Below, piece after piece: positions 54,662 through 63,218 of a stretch of 64,000 nt of DNA. How positions within the stretch are numbered: position 1 is the first letter of the stretch; every line of letters starts with the position of its first letter. Position numbers and translations under genes: made by a program. The notes under the pieces are model-generated. The model was not told the DNA's origin and ran no database searches. It saw nothing but the letters and a program-made list of their open reading frames with translations. This stretch comes from Opitutaceae bacterium TAV5 (GTDB lineage: Bacteria > Verrucomicrobiota > Verrucomicrobiia > Opitutales > Opitutaceae): NCBI GenBank assembly GCA_000242935.3, contig CP007053.1, forward strand, positions 6,061,001 through 6,125,000, read 5' to 3'.

Positions 54662-57100
54662 ATGATCTCGCTACGCCGCCGCATCATTCAATGCCTGTGC
54701 ATTCTTCCTTCAGCGGGAATATGCCTGTCCTCCGCACTTGTTCCGGAGAATATCACCGAACTATTCCCTCTGGACAAAGAGGCCGTTCGGCTGACTTTTG
54801 CCGCAAAGGGAGATAAAGGTCCGATATTGGCGGGAGAACCCCATTATCGTATTCTCAACTACGAGGGGAAGGAGATCGCGCGAGGACGGGCATCCATGGA
54901 TGACGCCGGGAAAGTCTCGGTTCAAGCCGCGTTGCCTGCCGGTTTTTATGAGCTGATTTTTCCGGAAGCTTCCCCGGACAGTCCCGCCACGGGCATATGG
55001 AGCCGGAATCGTCATTCCTTGTTGAATGTCCCGGTCAACCAGGTGGATTCGTTTTTAGACATTGATGCGGCCTTGTCCTGGCTGACGAAACCGGAAGAGC
55101 GCCCCGAACTAATTCGGAACCTGCGAAACGTAATCGGTTCGTCAGCATTGGTCCGGGAGAGAATGGCGTGGCAAGACATACATGTGCGGGAAGATAAGTG
55201 GAATTGGGAAACGAAGTCTGCTTATGAGAGCACGCGCAAGATGTACGCGGAGGCCGGGATATCCCTGTTGGAAGTTTTTCACAATGCCCCCATGCGATGG
55301 GGCAGGTCGCAAGGAGGACGCTTCCCCGATGATCTTTTGGCGGCATCACGTTCATGGCGTGAACTTGCGCGTCGGTGGCATGCTTATTGGGGTGCGCTGG
55401 AAGTTTGGAATGAGCCGGATATTGCCTTTGGTGGGCATCAGCCGGCCGACCAGTATCTGCCTTTGCTCAAGACGATTCGTTACACGATGCGTGAGGCGGG
55501 CATTGATACGCCGATTGGAGGCGGCGTGTTTGCGACGAACGGTCGCGCCTACATCTCACTTGCCGCGCGCAATGGACTGTTGGATGAATGCGAATTCGTT
55601 TCATTTCATTATTATGGCGACCCGCTTGGGCTGGAGCGACTGATTGGACAGCACCGCATGTGGCTGGCGGAATTCGGCCAACCCCACAAACCACTCTGGT
55701 TGACGGAAACCGGAATTACCCGGCCCGGGAAATCAGGAGTGCGTCCAGATCGCGAAGTCCAGGCAAGAACGGCCCTCACCTACGCCATGCAAGCGGTGGA
55801 ATCCCGGGCTTGTGGAATTGAGCGGTTCTTCCCCTTTGTGTATCCGGCTTATAGTGAACGTTCAGGTTCGAGACATTATGGGATGCTGGATCATATGAGG
55901 ACGCCATTGCGAACGCTGGCCGCTTCCGCTCAGGCGGCGCACGCCTTGTCAGGAACTGTTTATGCGGGGGATCTGCCAGAGGAAACCGCCAAGGATGCCA
56001 AACGATTTCGTGTGTTTGAAATACCTGACGACAAGGAATCGATGTTAGTCGTGGCGTATTCCGGGACGGTGGCATTGGGCGCCATAATGAAGGTGCCGTT
56101 CCCGGTGCAATCCGCCCAAGGCATTGATGGACGCCTGTTAGAGCTGGCGGACGGGCAAACATTTCCCATTCCGGATGGCATCGCTTATCTAAAAGTGGCA
56201 GCCAGAGACGTGAAAAATCTGCTGGTCGAGGATACGGAAGCCATGCGCCTCTATCAATTGGCCCAAAAGAAATCTCCTCCGCCGCCATCAGCCACCCCCA
56301 TTGTTTTGCAGCCTCAGATGGACATGAAATCCCTGTCCGCCGTGTCCTCATCAGGTTACTTCTTCCCTAAGGAAATGACGCGAATTCCGGTTAATGTAGG
56401 AGTCAATAATTTGGGCAAAGACGCCCGCCGAATTACGCTTCAGGCAGGCGCGAGCGCGTCCCGGAAAACAATTACCGTGGCAGGTGGGGCGCGTGAGATT
56501 GTGACGATGGAAGTCGATGTTGAAACATTGCCTGCTGGATTTGCTGAGACAAAACAGCTTGATATCACCACAACTTCCGATGGCGGTGAACGGGTTGCTC
56601 CTGTTGTTCTGCTGCTAAATGCGTCGGGTGGCTGGGACATCGGAAGGCATCTCAAGGAGAGCAATTATCAATTTCCGCTGTCTCTGGGGGAATCTTATCG
56701 CTGGACGAATCATTCCAGTGGCCGGATTGTATTCGAACATCAGGCACCAACGACATGGGGCTTTCGTGTGGATTTCCCCGAAGGCGTGGACCGCTGGGCG
56801 TATCCCCGCTTTACCTTGCCTCAGGAAGTGGATTCCGCCCGCACCACAGGCGTATTGCTGAGAGCGCGTTGTGCAAATCCTGCGACCATTCGGCTTATGG
56901 CCTGGGATGATCAAGGACGACAGAGCTACACTCCCTTTTCATTATTTCCTGCCGATGGCGAATGGCATGTAGTTTACGTCTCCTATGAGAACTTCTTGCA
57001 GGCCGATGTTGGAAAACCAATGAAGATCTCAATCGGACTCAACTCCAAAACCGAGAGCAATACCCTTGAAGTTAGCGACTTATATATAATCGGAAAATGA
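54662..57100 (+). CDS. Exported clan GH-A-type glycoside hydrolase
   Basis: The 812-residue protein has a possible N-terminal signal (IQCLCILPSAGICLSSAL) and a TIM barrel with acid/base E251 (EVWNEPD) and nucleophile E349 (WLTETGI), the arrangement of clan GH-A, most like GH39 or GH5-type enzymes. A C-terminal beta-sandwich (about 600-812) follows. Low G+C and relaxed codon use set it apart from most genes here. The substrate is unknown; with a LacI regulator, PEP-CTERM protein and pseudopilin it forms the second cassette. Confidence 0.83.
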   Translation: MISLRRRIIQCLCILPSAGICLSSALVPENITELFPLDKEAVRLTFAAKGDKGPILAGEPHYRILNYEGKEIARGRASMDDAGKVSVQAALPAGFYELIFPEASPDSPATGIWSRNRHSLLNVPVNQVDSFLDIDAALSWLTKPEERPELIRNLRNVIGSSALVRERMAWQDIHVREDKWNWETKSAYESTRKMYAEAGISLLEVFHNAPMRWGRSQGGRFPDDLLAASRSWRELARRWHAYWGALEVWNEPDIAFGGHQPADQYLPLLKTIRYTMREAGIDTPIGGGVFATNGRAYISLAARNGLLDECEFVSFHYYGDPLGLERLIGQHRMWLAEFGQPHKPLWLTETGITRPGKSGVRPDREVQARTALTYAMQAVESRACGIERFFPFVYPAYSERSGSRHYGMLDHMRTPLRTLAASAQAAHALSGTVYAGDLPEETAKDAKRFRVFEIPDDKESMLVVAYSGTVALGAIMKVPFPVQSAQGIDGRLLELADGQTFPIPDGIAYLKVAARDVKNLLVEDTEAMRLYQLAQKKSPPPPSATPIVLQPQMDMKSLSAVSSSGYFFPKEMTRIPVNVGVNNLGKDARRITLQAGASASRKTITVAGGAREIVTMEVDVETLPAGFAETKQLDITTTSDGGERVAPVVLLLNASGGWDIGRHLKESNYQFPLSLGESYRWTNHSSGRIVFEHQAPTTWGFRVDFPEGVDRWAYPRFTLPQEVDSARTTGVLLRARCANPATIRLMAWDDQGRQSYTPFSLFPADGEWHVVYVSYENFLQADVGKPMKISIGLNSKTESNTLEVSDLYIIGK

Positions 57101-57115
57101 CGACCTATTATCTGG

Positions 57116-57360
57116 TCACAGATCAAAGATCGGAAGTCCAAGTTTGCCCGCTGCCTCCAACTGCCACCACAGATAGAGGAATGACCTCGCAAATGTCTTG
57201 GGATCTTCCGTGGACTCGCGCGCCAGATCTTCCGGAGTGATCCAGCGCCCGTCGTCGATTTCCTCCGGATGCAGTGTAAACGGCCCCTCGTGTTCCAGTC
57301 GATAAACCCACACAAACTCCCAAGCCGTCTCCCGGGCACGGGACGGCGCGCAACCAGCGC
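57116..57360 (-). pseudogene. Nudix hydrolase remnant
   Basis: On the minus strand, ETAWEFVWVYRLEHEGPFTL followed by HPEEIDDGRWITPEDL matches the C-terminal half of Nudix (YfcD-like) hydrolases, but the catalytic Nudix box and N-terminus are missing; upstream sequence does not restore them in any frame. It lies within the gene-free stretch 57101-57501 and is probably a deleted copy. Confidence 0.65.
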
Positions 57361-57501
57361 GATGGAGGATTCCATGCGCGGCGTGTTCTTTTGTGCCTTT
57401 TTGTGGCTGTCAAATCCGGCATTTCCTTCTTCTTTCTGCGCATTCTGTTAACTTACCAAACCAGAACTAATGACAATCGACAGCTCTTCGGCCGGCGCAG
57501 G

Positions 57502-58794
57502 CTATGGCGCCGCGAGATATCGGGAACGAAGATTTTCTATCGCCTGAAAAACCTCGTCGGGGATCTTTTTCAGCGGCTCGACGCCGCGCCAGTGTTGTCC
57601 TGAAACGAATTTTTCAATCGCCGGATTGCCCGTGCGCTCGCCGTTAAATTCGCGGAAAATATCGCGAAGCGCGTCAAAATCGGCGGCCACGCGATCGGGC
57701 TTGCCGCCAAAATTTTTCTCGGGCTGGCGTTTGTTGAAACTGCCAAGACGTCCGATGAAACGTTCCGTTTCCTGCGCGTTCATCGGGAAAAAAACCAGGT
57801 AATACAGGACGTGAATGTTGTCCGCATCCGTCGGACGGAAGTGGTGGAGTTCGCGGGTGAGGAACTCTTTTTTCCGGGCATCCGGTTTCCATTCGTCGGA
57901 CGAGGGCGCGAGAAGGCGCACGACGGGAGGCGTCAACGTCGGCAATTTTTCACGGGCGCGCGCCTCGTTTTTGTTGAGTGATTTGTTTTCGCCGAAGAGC
58001 GGACGCGTGGCGATGTAGCGGTCGAAGGGATCGAGGCGGATGGAGAAGGTGGCTTTCCCGATGACGCCGCCCGCCCAGCTCGCGCCGGTGGCAGTCACAT
58101 AACTGAACCATTCGACCATGCAGTCAGCCAGGTTTTCCTGCCAGTCGGGGTAATCCGTGTCGGGCCACTTCTGTCCCGGCCGCCAGTAGGTCGCCCCCAT
58201 GCTGACAGCAATCGGTATCTGGTAAGAGACGCGCAGGTTTTTGGTTTCGTCGGGAGCGAAATCCATATCCCACATAAAAAGGCTGCGGAATTTTTTCTTT
58301 TTGTCGCCGGGAACATGGCGTAGCGAATACGTGCGCTGGCCGTCGTGCGCGACGAAGCGGTAATGTTCCACATGCGCCCCAAGGTCGGTATTTTGGGCGT
58401 CGGGACTGCGATCTGCTTCGAGATACTCGCTGTCGAGCGGGAACCCGACTTGCACGCTCACAGGCTCGGCGCGAAGGTTCTGGAGAACGAAGTGACAGGT
58501 AAAACTCACCCGGTCGAGCCCGGGCAGTCCGCCGTCAAACGGTTCGCGTCCGCGTCCTGGCACGATCGTTACGGTTTCGCTGACCATCCGGATATCGTCG
58601 TTCCGGATGAGTTCGATATCGTAACCCGAACCGCCAAAAACCCCGGCGTTGGCGGAGAGTTTTGAGGGGACCGCCATCACAACAATCCACAGGCAAAGGA
58701 TGCCCGTAATGTTCGGATAACGCGTGCCGACCGGCTGCACCCGGTGGCGAACGGAAGAGCGCCAGGCGAGAGGAAAACACAGGTTCATCAACAT
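57502..58794 (-). CDS. Exported protein of unknown function
   Basis: The protein (about 430 residues from the Met at 58792-58794; an upstream start is possible) has a hydrophobic signal-like segment (ITGILCLWIVVMAVPSKLSA) followed by NAGVFGGSGYDIELIRNDDI. The mature part is rich in aromatic and Asp residues (SMGATYWRPGQKWPDTDYPD, ASWAGGVIGKATFSIRLDPF) and has no recognised catalytic motif. It looks extracytoplasmic. It is isolated between the Nudix remnant and kduD. Confidence 0.55.
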   Translation of the reverse strand: MLMNLCFPLAWRSSVRHRVQPVGTRYPNITGILCLWIVVMAVPSKLSANAGVFGGSGYDIELIRNDDIRMVSETVTIVPGRGREPFDGGLPGLDRVSFTCHFVLQNLRAEPVSVQVGFPLDSEYLEADRSPDAQNTDLGAHVEHYRFVAHDGQRTYSLRHVPGDKKKKFRSLFMWDMDFAPDETKNLRVSYQIPIAVSMGATYWRPGQKWPDTDYPDWQENLADCMVEWFSYVTATGASWAGGVIGKATFSIRLDPFDRYIATRPLFGENKSLNKNEARAREKLPTLTPPVVRLLAPSSDEWKPDARKKEFLTRELHHFRPTDADNIHVLYYLVFFPMNAQETERFIGRLGSFNKRQPEKNFGGKPDRVAADFDALRDIFREFNGERTGNPAIEKFVSGQHWRGVEPLKKIPDEVFQAIENLRSRYLAAP

Positions 58795-58887
58795 GCAGGC
58801 GAACCTGTTACCCGGCCTTGCCGATGTCAAAAGAACAACGGCAGGGTATCCGGAGAGATGCATGACCCGCACCTGCGAGCCCGGCAC

Positions 58888-58955
58888 GTCAAAAAAGTGA
58901 CAATCCCGTCAATCCGCGCCAAAGACGCGGGAGGCGGGATTTGCTTTAATCACTC
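58888..58955 (+). promoter_or_regulatory. Conserved promoter-like element, copy C
   Basis: It carries an A-tract, TGACAATCCCGTCAATCC, CCAAAGACG and TTTAAT at 58945-58950, 17 bp after AAGACG (58922-58927). AATCCCG and CGGGATT form inverted arms across the core as in copy B. kduD starts about 80 bp downstream. Confidence 0.6.
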
Positions 58956-59030
58956 TTCGCCAGTTCCGCCGCATTGCATGCCGTCACTCCGAACACCAAA
59001 CTCCGAATCCTGAACCCTGAACCGAAACCC

Positions 59031-59798
59031 ATGTTCTCCCTCACTGGAAAAACCGCCCTCGTCACCGGCTGCAAACGCGGCATCGGCCGCGCCATGGCCG
59101 TCGCTCTCGCCGAAGCCGGCGCCGACATCGTCGGCGTCAGCGCCACGCTCGAAACCACCGCCAGCGGCGCGGTCAGCGGTGTCGCCCGCGACGTCGCAGC
59201 GCTCGGCCGCACCTTCACCGGCTACGCTGCCGACTTCTCGAAGCGAGACGCCTTCACCGCCTTCATCGCCGAGGTCAAGGCTGCCCATCCGGTCATCGAC
59301 ATCCTCGTCAACAACGCCGGCAACATCCTCCGCAAGCCCGCCGCCGAACATCCCGACGAGTACTGGGACGCCATCATCGAAACCAACCTCAGCGCCCAGT
59401 TCATCCTCTCGCGCGAGATCGGTCGCGACATGATCGCCCGGGGCTCCGGCAAGATCATCTTCACCGCCTCGCTGCTCACCTTCCAGGGCGGCATCAACGT
59501 CCCCGGCTATGCCGCCAGCAAGGGCGGCGTCGGGCAACTGACCAAGGCCCTCGCCAACGAGTGGGCCGGCAAGGGTGTCAACGTCAACGCCATCGCTCCC
59601 GGCTACATCGCCACCGACAACACCGAGGCCCTGCGCAACGATCCCGCCCGCGCCAAATCCATCCTCGACCGCATCCCCGCCGGACGCTGGGGCGAACCCG
59701 ACGACTTCAAGGGCCCCGTCGTCTTCCTCGCCAGCGACGCCTCCCGCTACGTCCACGGCTCCATCCTCCTCGTCGACGGCGGATGGATGGGACGATGA
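59031..59798 (+). CDS. kduD: 2-dehydro-3-deoxy-D-gluconate dehydrogenase KduD
   Basis: The 255-residue SDR has the KduD-specific pattern: ALVTGCKRGIGRAMAVALAE, NNAGNILRKPAAEH, ASLLTFQGGINVPGYAASKG with Y160-K164, and NVNAIAPGYIATDNTEALRN then ILDRIPAGRWGEPDDFKGPV. KduD oxidises or reduces the DKI/KDG pair in the breakdown of unsaturated galacturonate from pectin. It fits the GH28/GH105 enzymes encoded in the same window and lies behind element copy C. The start ATG follows a CTCCGAATCCTGAA-type tandem leader. Confidence 0.93.
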   Translation: MFSLTGKTALVTGCKRGIGRAMAVALAEAGADIVGVSATLETTASGAVSGVARDVAALGRTFTGYAADFSKRDAFTAFIAEVKAAHPVIDILVNNAGNILRKPAAEHPDEYWDAIIETNLSAQFILSREIGRDMIARGSGKIIFTASLLTFQGGINVPGYAASKGGVGQLTKALANEWAGKGVNVNAIAPGYIATDNTEALRNDPARAKSILDRIPAGRWGEPDDFKGPVVFLASDASRYVHGSILLVDGGWMGR

Positions 59799-60000
59799 TC
59801 GAAACCCGGGTCCCCGATACCGTTCGGTCAACGGGCGACTCCCGGTTCCCGCCATCATTCTCCGCCGACGCGCTCCCGTCGCGGTGACCCGACAGAATCG
59901 CTCACGCCAGCACCGGCGCTGTTGCAAGTTGCTTATACAAACACGGAGTCCCTTGAAAATCATGACGTCCGGCATTCTCTCCGTCCGGAATTCATCCGTT

Positions 60001-61017
60001 ATGATCACACATCTGTTCCGGCTGCCTGTCGTTTCGCTTTTCCTCTTTGTTGCGGCGGCGGCAAGCGTCCTTGCCGTCACACCGGCCGACTTGCGACGCA
60101 ATCCGCTGTGGTTGCCCGAAACCACCACCCTGAAGAAGGGCCTCGCCTTTGCCGACGGCACGTCCATCCAGGCCGGCCAGAGCTTGCGCATTTCCGGCAT
60201 CGACAACAAAGGCTGCCAGCTCTGGTTCCCCGACGGAAAAAGCATCTTCAGTGTCGATATTTCCGATACAACCCTTATCCAGGACGCGGATGCGCGGCTG
60301 GCGACATTCACGCCCGAACAACAAAAACTCACGCCCGCCGCCCTGCGGAACCGCAAGGAGCTGTGGCCCTATACCGTGCAACTCAGGGACGAGCAGGCCT
60401 GGAACGACGGCACGGTGCTGGCCGCGGGAAAATCATTTCCGCTGATGGAGTTCGACGGTCGGCAACTCAACATCCTCCAGCCGGAAAAAAACGTCACTTA
60501 TCGCGTCGATCCCGCCGCGACCGATTTTTATGCCGCCTGCCTTCAGGCGGTGGTCACGCCGCCCCCGGCCTCGCGCCTCTATCAGGAACTGGCCACCGGC
60601 GTGGTCGATGCCGCGACGCTCGAGCCCGTCGATTTTCTGCATGACGGCGGCCCCGAGTATCTCGCCATCTACTACACCGCCGGCTGGTGTCCCTATTCCG
60701 CCCAAGCCACGCCCGACGTCATGAAATGGTATGCCGGACTGAAAGACCGCGACGACAGCCACATCAAGCTGCTCATCGTTTCCAGAGACAAAAGCATTCC
60801 CGAGATGAAGGACTACCTGAAGAAGATCGACTTCAGCTCGCTGCTGGTACCCTTCGACAAGGTCAACCGGATGTTCCTGCTCAACCAGACAACCGTCCTT
60901 GGTTCCATACCCCATCTCGTCGTCGTGGACAGGTCCGGCAAACTCGTCATTCCCGGAGGCAGCGGCCAGCCCAAGGACCGAATCGACAAGGTGCTCAAGC
61001 AGATCGAGGCACTGTAG
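60001..61017 (+). CDS. Exported thioredoxin-fold protein without the CxxC pair
   Basis: The 338-residue protein starts MITHLFRLPVVSLFLFVAAA, a signal peptide. The C-terminal part is a TlpA/nucleoredoxin-like thioredoxin domain (AIYYTAGWCPYSAQATPDVM, cis-Pro in GSIPHLVVVDRSG). The second active-site Cys is replaced by Ser (WCPYS), so it cannot act as a dithiol oxidase but may act as a monothiol or binding protein. The N-terminal 170 residues are an uncharacterised region with repeated short motifs (ADGTSIQAGQSLRI, NDGTVLAAGKSFPL). Confidence 0.78.
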   Translation: MITHLFRLPVVSLFLFVAAAASVLAVTPADLRRNPLWLPETTTLKKGLAFADGTSIQAGQSLRISGIDNKGCQLWFPDGKSIFSVDISDTTLIQDADARLATFTPEQQKLTPAALRNRKELWPYTVQLRDEQAWNDGTVLAAGKSFPLMEFDGRQLNILQPEKNVTYRVDPAATDFYAACLQAVVTPPPASRLYQELATGVVDAATLEPVDFLHDGGPEYLAIYYTAGWCPYSAQATPDVMKWYAGLKDRDDSHIKLLIVSRDKSIPEMKDYLKKIDFSSLLVPFDKVNRMFLLNQTTVLGSIPHLVVVDRSGKLVIPGGSGQPKDRIDKVLKQIEAL

Positions 61018-61091
61018 CTCCGGTGCCGTCCGGCACGAAACCCGAGTGCGGGCACGCTCGCATTTCGAAAAAAATGCACCCGGCGCTTGTA

Positions 61092-61109
61092 GTTTACCAT
61101 TTAGTCAAC
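61092..61109. promoter_or_regulatory. TetR operator, copy 1
   Basis: GTTTACCATTTAGTCAAC is an imperfect dyad lying 13 bp before the TetR ATG. The same 18-mer with one change recurs before the efflux operon at 61756-61773. Confidence 0.8.
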
Positions 61110-61122
61110 AAGGTCCTTTCCC

Positions 61123-61737
61123 ATGGGCCGACCAAGTGACGCCAAGGAACGTTTGCTCAAAGCCGCTCGCGATCTGATCTGGGAGCGCAGCTACGGCATG
61201 GTCACGATCGACGCCATCTGCGACAAGGCCGGTGTCAAGAAAGGCAGTTTTTATTACTTCTTCGATTCCAAGTCGGATCTCGCCGTCGCCGCGATCGACA
61301 CCAACTGGACCGACAACAGCAAGCCCGTCTGGGACAGCCTTTTTTCCGCCTCCCTGCCTCCGCTCGAACGCATCCGCAATTTTTTCCAGTCCAGCCACAA
61401 CAACCAGGCACGCCTGCAAAAGGAGCACGGCTGCGTCCTCGGATGCCCATGCTTTTCCCTCGGTTCGGAAATCTGCACGCAGGACGAAGCCATCCGCCTC
61501 AAGGTGCAGGAAATTCTCCAGCGCCAGATCCGCTATTTCGAATCCGCCATCCGCGATGCCCAGGCCGAAGGCTCCCTGCCTCCCGGCGATGCCACCGCCA
61601 AGGCACGCAGCCTTTTCGCCCTCTTCGAAGGCAGCCTCGGCCAGGCGCGCATCCAGAACGACCTCGCCTTTCTCCGCATCCTTCCCGACCTCGCGCTCGA
61701 AACTCTCGGCGTCAACCGCTTGCCCGAACCGGCATAG
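61123..61737 (+). CDS. TetR-family regulator of the efflux operon
   Basis: The 204-residue protein has the TetR helix-turn-helix VTIDAICDKAGVKKGSFYYF (27-46) and a helical ligand domain. It ends 63 bp before the RND membrane-fusion gene. Identical-type operators before this gene and before the efflux operon indicate that it represses both. It is probably released by an efflux substrate. Confidence 0.92.
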   Translation: MGRPSDAKERLLKAARDLIWERSYGMVTIDAICDKAGVKKGSFYYFFDSKSDLAVAAIDTNWTDNSKPVWDSLFSASLPPLERIRNFFQSSHNNQARLQKEHGCVLGCPCFSLGSEICTQDEAIRLKVQEILQRQIRYFESAIRDAQAEGSLPPGDATAKARSLFALFEGSLGQARIQNDLAFLRILPDLALETLGVNRLPEPA

Positions 61738-61755
61738 CGTTTTTTTGCCCAGATT

Positions 61756-61773
61756 GTTTACTATTTAGTCAAC
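61756..61773. promoter_or_regulatory. TetR operator, copy 2
   Basis: GTTTACTATTTAGTCAAC lies 27 bp before the start of the membrane-fusion gene and differs from copy 1 at one position, supporting shared control by the TetR protein encoded at 61123-61737. Confidence 0.8.
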
Positions 61774-61800
61774 TACTACCACGTCATCCATCCATTCGTT

Positions 61801-63075
61801 ATGAATCCAGCCGACTCAGTCTCCGGCAACGACACGACCACACCCGTTGCTGCCGCCGCGGGAACCACCGGGGTTTCCCTCGCTTCCCGCTTCCGTCTGC
61901 CATTTGTCCTGCTCTTCCTCGCCGCGCTCGGGGTGGGCGGAGGCGTTTATCTCACCAGTGGCGTGACCGCCGCGGAAACCGGTTCGCCCACTCCCCCGCC
62001 GGCGCCCAAGGTCACCGTCGCCCCGGTCGAGCAACGCATCGTCACCGATCACCGCGAACTGCTCGGCCGTGTCGATGCCACCGAAACGGTGGAAGTGCGT
62101 CCCCGCGTTTCCGGCTATATCGACGAAGTCCGGCTCAAGTCCGGCGAACTCGTCAACAAGGGCGACGTGCTCTTCCTGATTGACCCGCGCCAGTACCGGG
62201 CGCAGGTCGACCAGGCCACGGCCGGGGTCGAACGCGCCCGCGTCCGCCTCAGCATCGCCGAACGCGAGGCACGCCGTTCCGACGCCCTGCTCAAGGCCCG
62301 CGTCATCTCGGTCGAGGAAGCCGACACCCGCAGCACCCGCGTCGCCGAGGCCCGCGCCGAACTGCTCTCCGCCGAAGCCACCCTCGCCACCGCACAACTC
62401 GACCTCGAACACACCGAGGTGCGCGCACCGGTCAGCGGACGCGTCAGCCGCGCCTACGTCACCGCAGGCAATCTCGTCTCGGGTTCGCCCGCCGGCGCAA
62501 CCCTGCTGACCTCCATCGTCTCGGTCGGCGAGGTCTATGTGTACGCCGATGTGGACGAGGACACCGTTCTCGCCTTCAACCGCCTCCGCGCCGCCGGCCG
62601 CATCGCCACGGACAAGGACGGCCGCGTGCCGGTCGAGATGCAGTTGAGCGACGAGGAAAACTTCCCGCACCGTGGCGTTATCGAATCCACCGACAACCGC
62701 ATCGATCCCGCCACCGGCAGTCTCGTCGTGCGTATGGTTTTCCCGAATACCGATGGCCGGCTCGTCCCCGGGCTCTTCGCCCGCGTCCGCCTGCCGGTCA
62801 GCTCGCCCGAGCCGTCGCTGCTCGTCAGCGAACGCGCCATCGGCACCGACCAGAACCAGAAATTCGTCTTCACGGTCGGCACGGACAACACCGTCGCCTA
62901 CCGCACCGTCAGGATCGGCCCGGCGCTCGACAGCCAGCGCGTCGTCCGCGACGGCCTCAAGCCCGGCGAGCGTGTCATCGTCAACGGCCTCCATCGTGTG
63001 CGCCCCGGCATGACCGTCACGCCGGAACTCGCCAGTGACGCGCCCGCCGCCGCCACCGCCGTCGCACTCAGATAA
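61801..63075 (+). CDS. RND efflux membrane-fusion protein
   Basis: The 424-residue protein has one N-terminal membrane segment (LPFVLLFLAALGVGGGVYLT), a lipoyl/barrel-sandwich half VEVRPRVSGYIDEVRLKSGE, a helical hairpin (about 130-200) and its second half TEVRAPVSGRVSRAYVTAGN, then beta-barrel and membrane-proximal domains. It links the inner-membrane RND pump to an outer-membrane channel. It is followed by the RND pump gene after a strong palindrome at 63089-63176. Confidence 0.93.
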   Translation: MNPADSVSGNDTTTPVAAAAGTTGVSLASRFRLPFVLLFLAALGVGGGVYLTSGVTAAETGSPTPPPAPKVTVAPVEQRIVTDHRELLGRVDATETVEVRPRVSGYIDEVRLKSGELVNKGDVLFLIDPRQYRAQVDQATAGVERARVRLSIAEREARRSDALLKARVISVEEADTRSTRVAEARAELLSAEATLATAQLDLEHTEVRAPVSGRVSRAYVTAGNLVSGSPAGATLLTSIVSVGEVYVYADVDEDTVLAFNRLRAAGRIATDKDGRVPVEMQLSDEENFPHRGVIESTDNRIDPATGSLVVRMVFPNTDGRLVPGLFARVRLPVSSPEPSLLVSERAIGTDQNQKFVFTVGTDNTVAYRTVRIGPALDSQRVVRDGLKPGERVIVNGLHRVRPGMTVTPELASDAPAAATAVALR

Positions 63076-63088
63076 AACCGATACACCT

Positions 63089-63176
63089 CCCGTAGGGGCG
63101 CACTTCACGTGCGCCCGCGAATGGCGTTTGTCGCTTCGTTCTGCGAACGGGCGCACATGAAGTGCGCCCCTACGGG
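63089..63176. repeat. Long palindrome between the efflux genes
   Basis: 29-bp arms (63089-63117 and 63148-63176, starting CCCGTAGGGGCGCACTTCA) match at 28 of 29 positions around a 30-base loop. It sits between the fusion-protein and pump genes of one operon and may tune relative expression or mRNA stability. A related arm, CCGTAGGGGCGCACTT, occurs near 51615. Confidence 0.75.
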
Positions 63177-63218
63177 ATTTTGCACGCCACCGAACAAGCC
63201 CGCGTCCAGTCCACTCGC

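Noticed and set aside
57123-57443. Alternative minus-strand frame over the Nudix remnant
   Set aside because: Only the neighbouring frame carries the Nudix-like EFVWVYRLEHEGPF segment.
61023-61045. Possible terminator after the thioredoxin-like gene
   Set aside because: The GTGCCG/CGGCAC stem is only six pairs and has no T-run.
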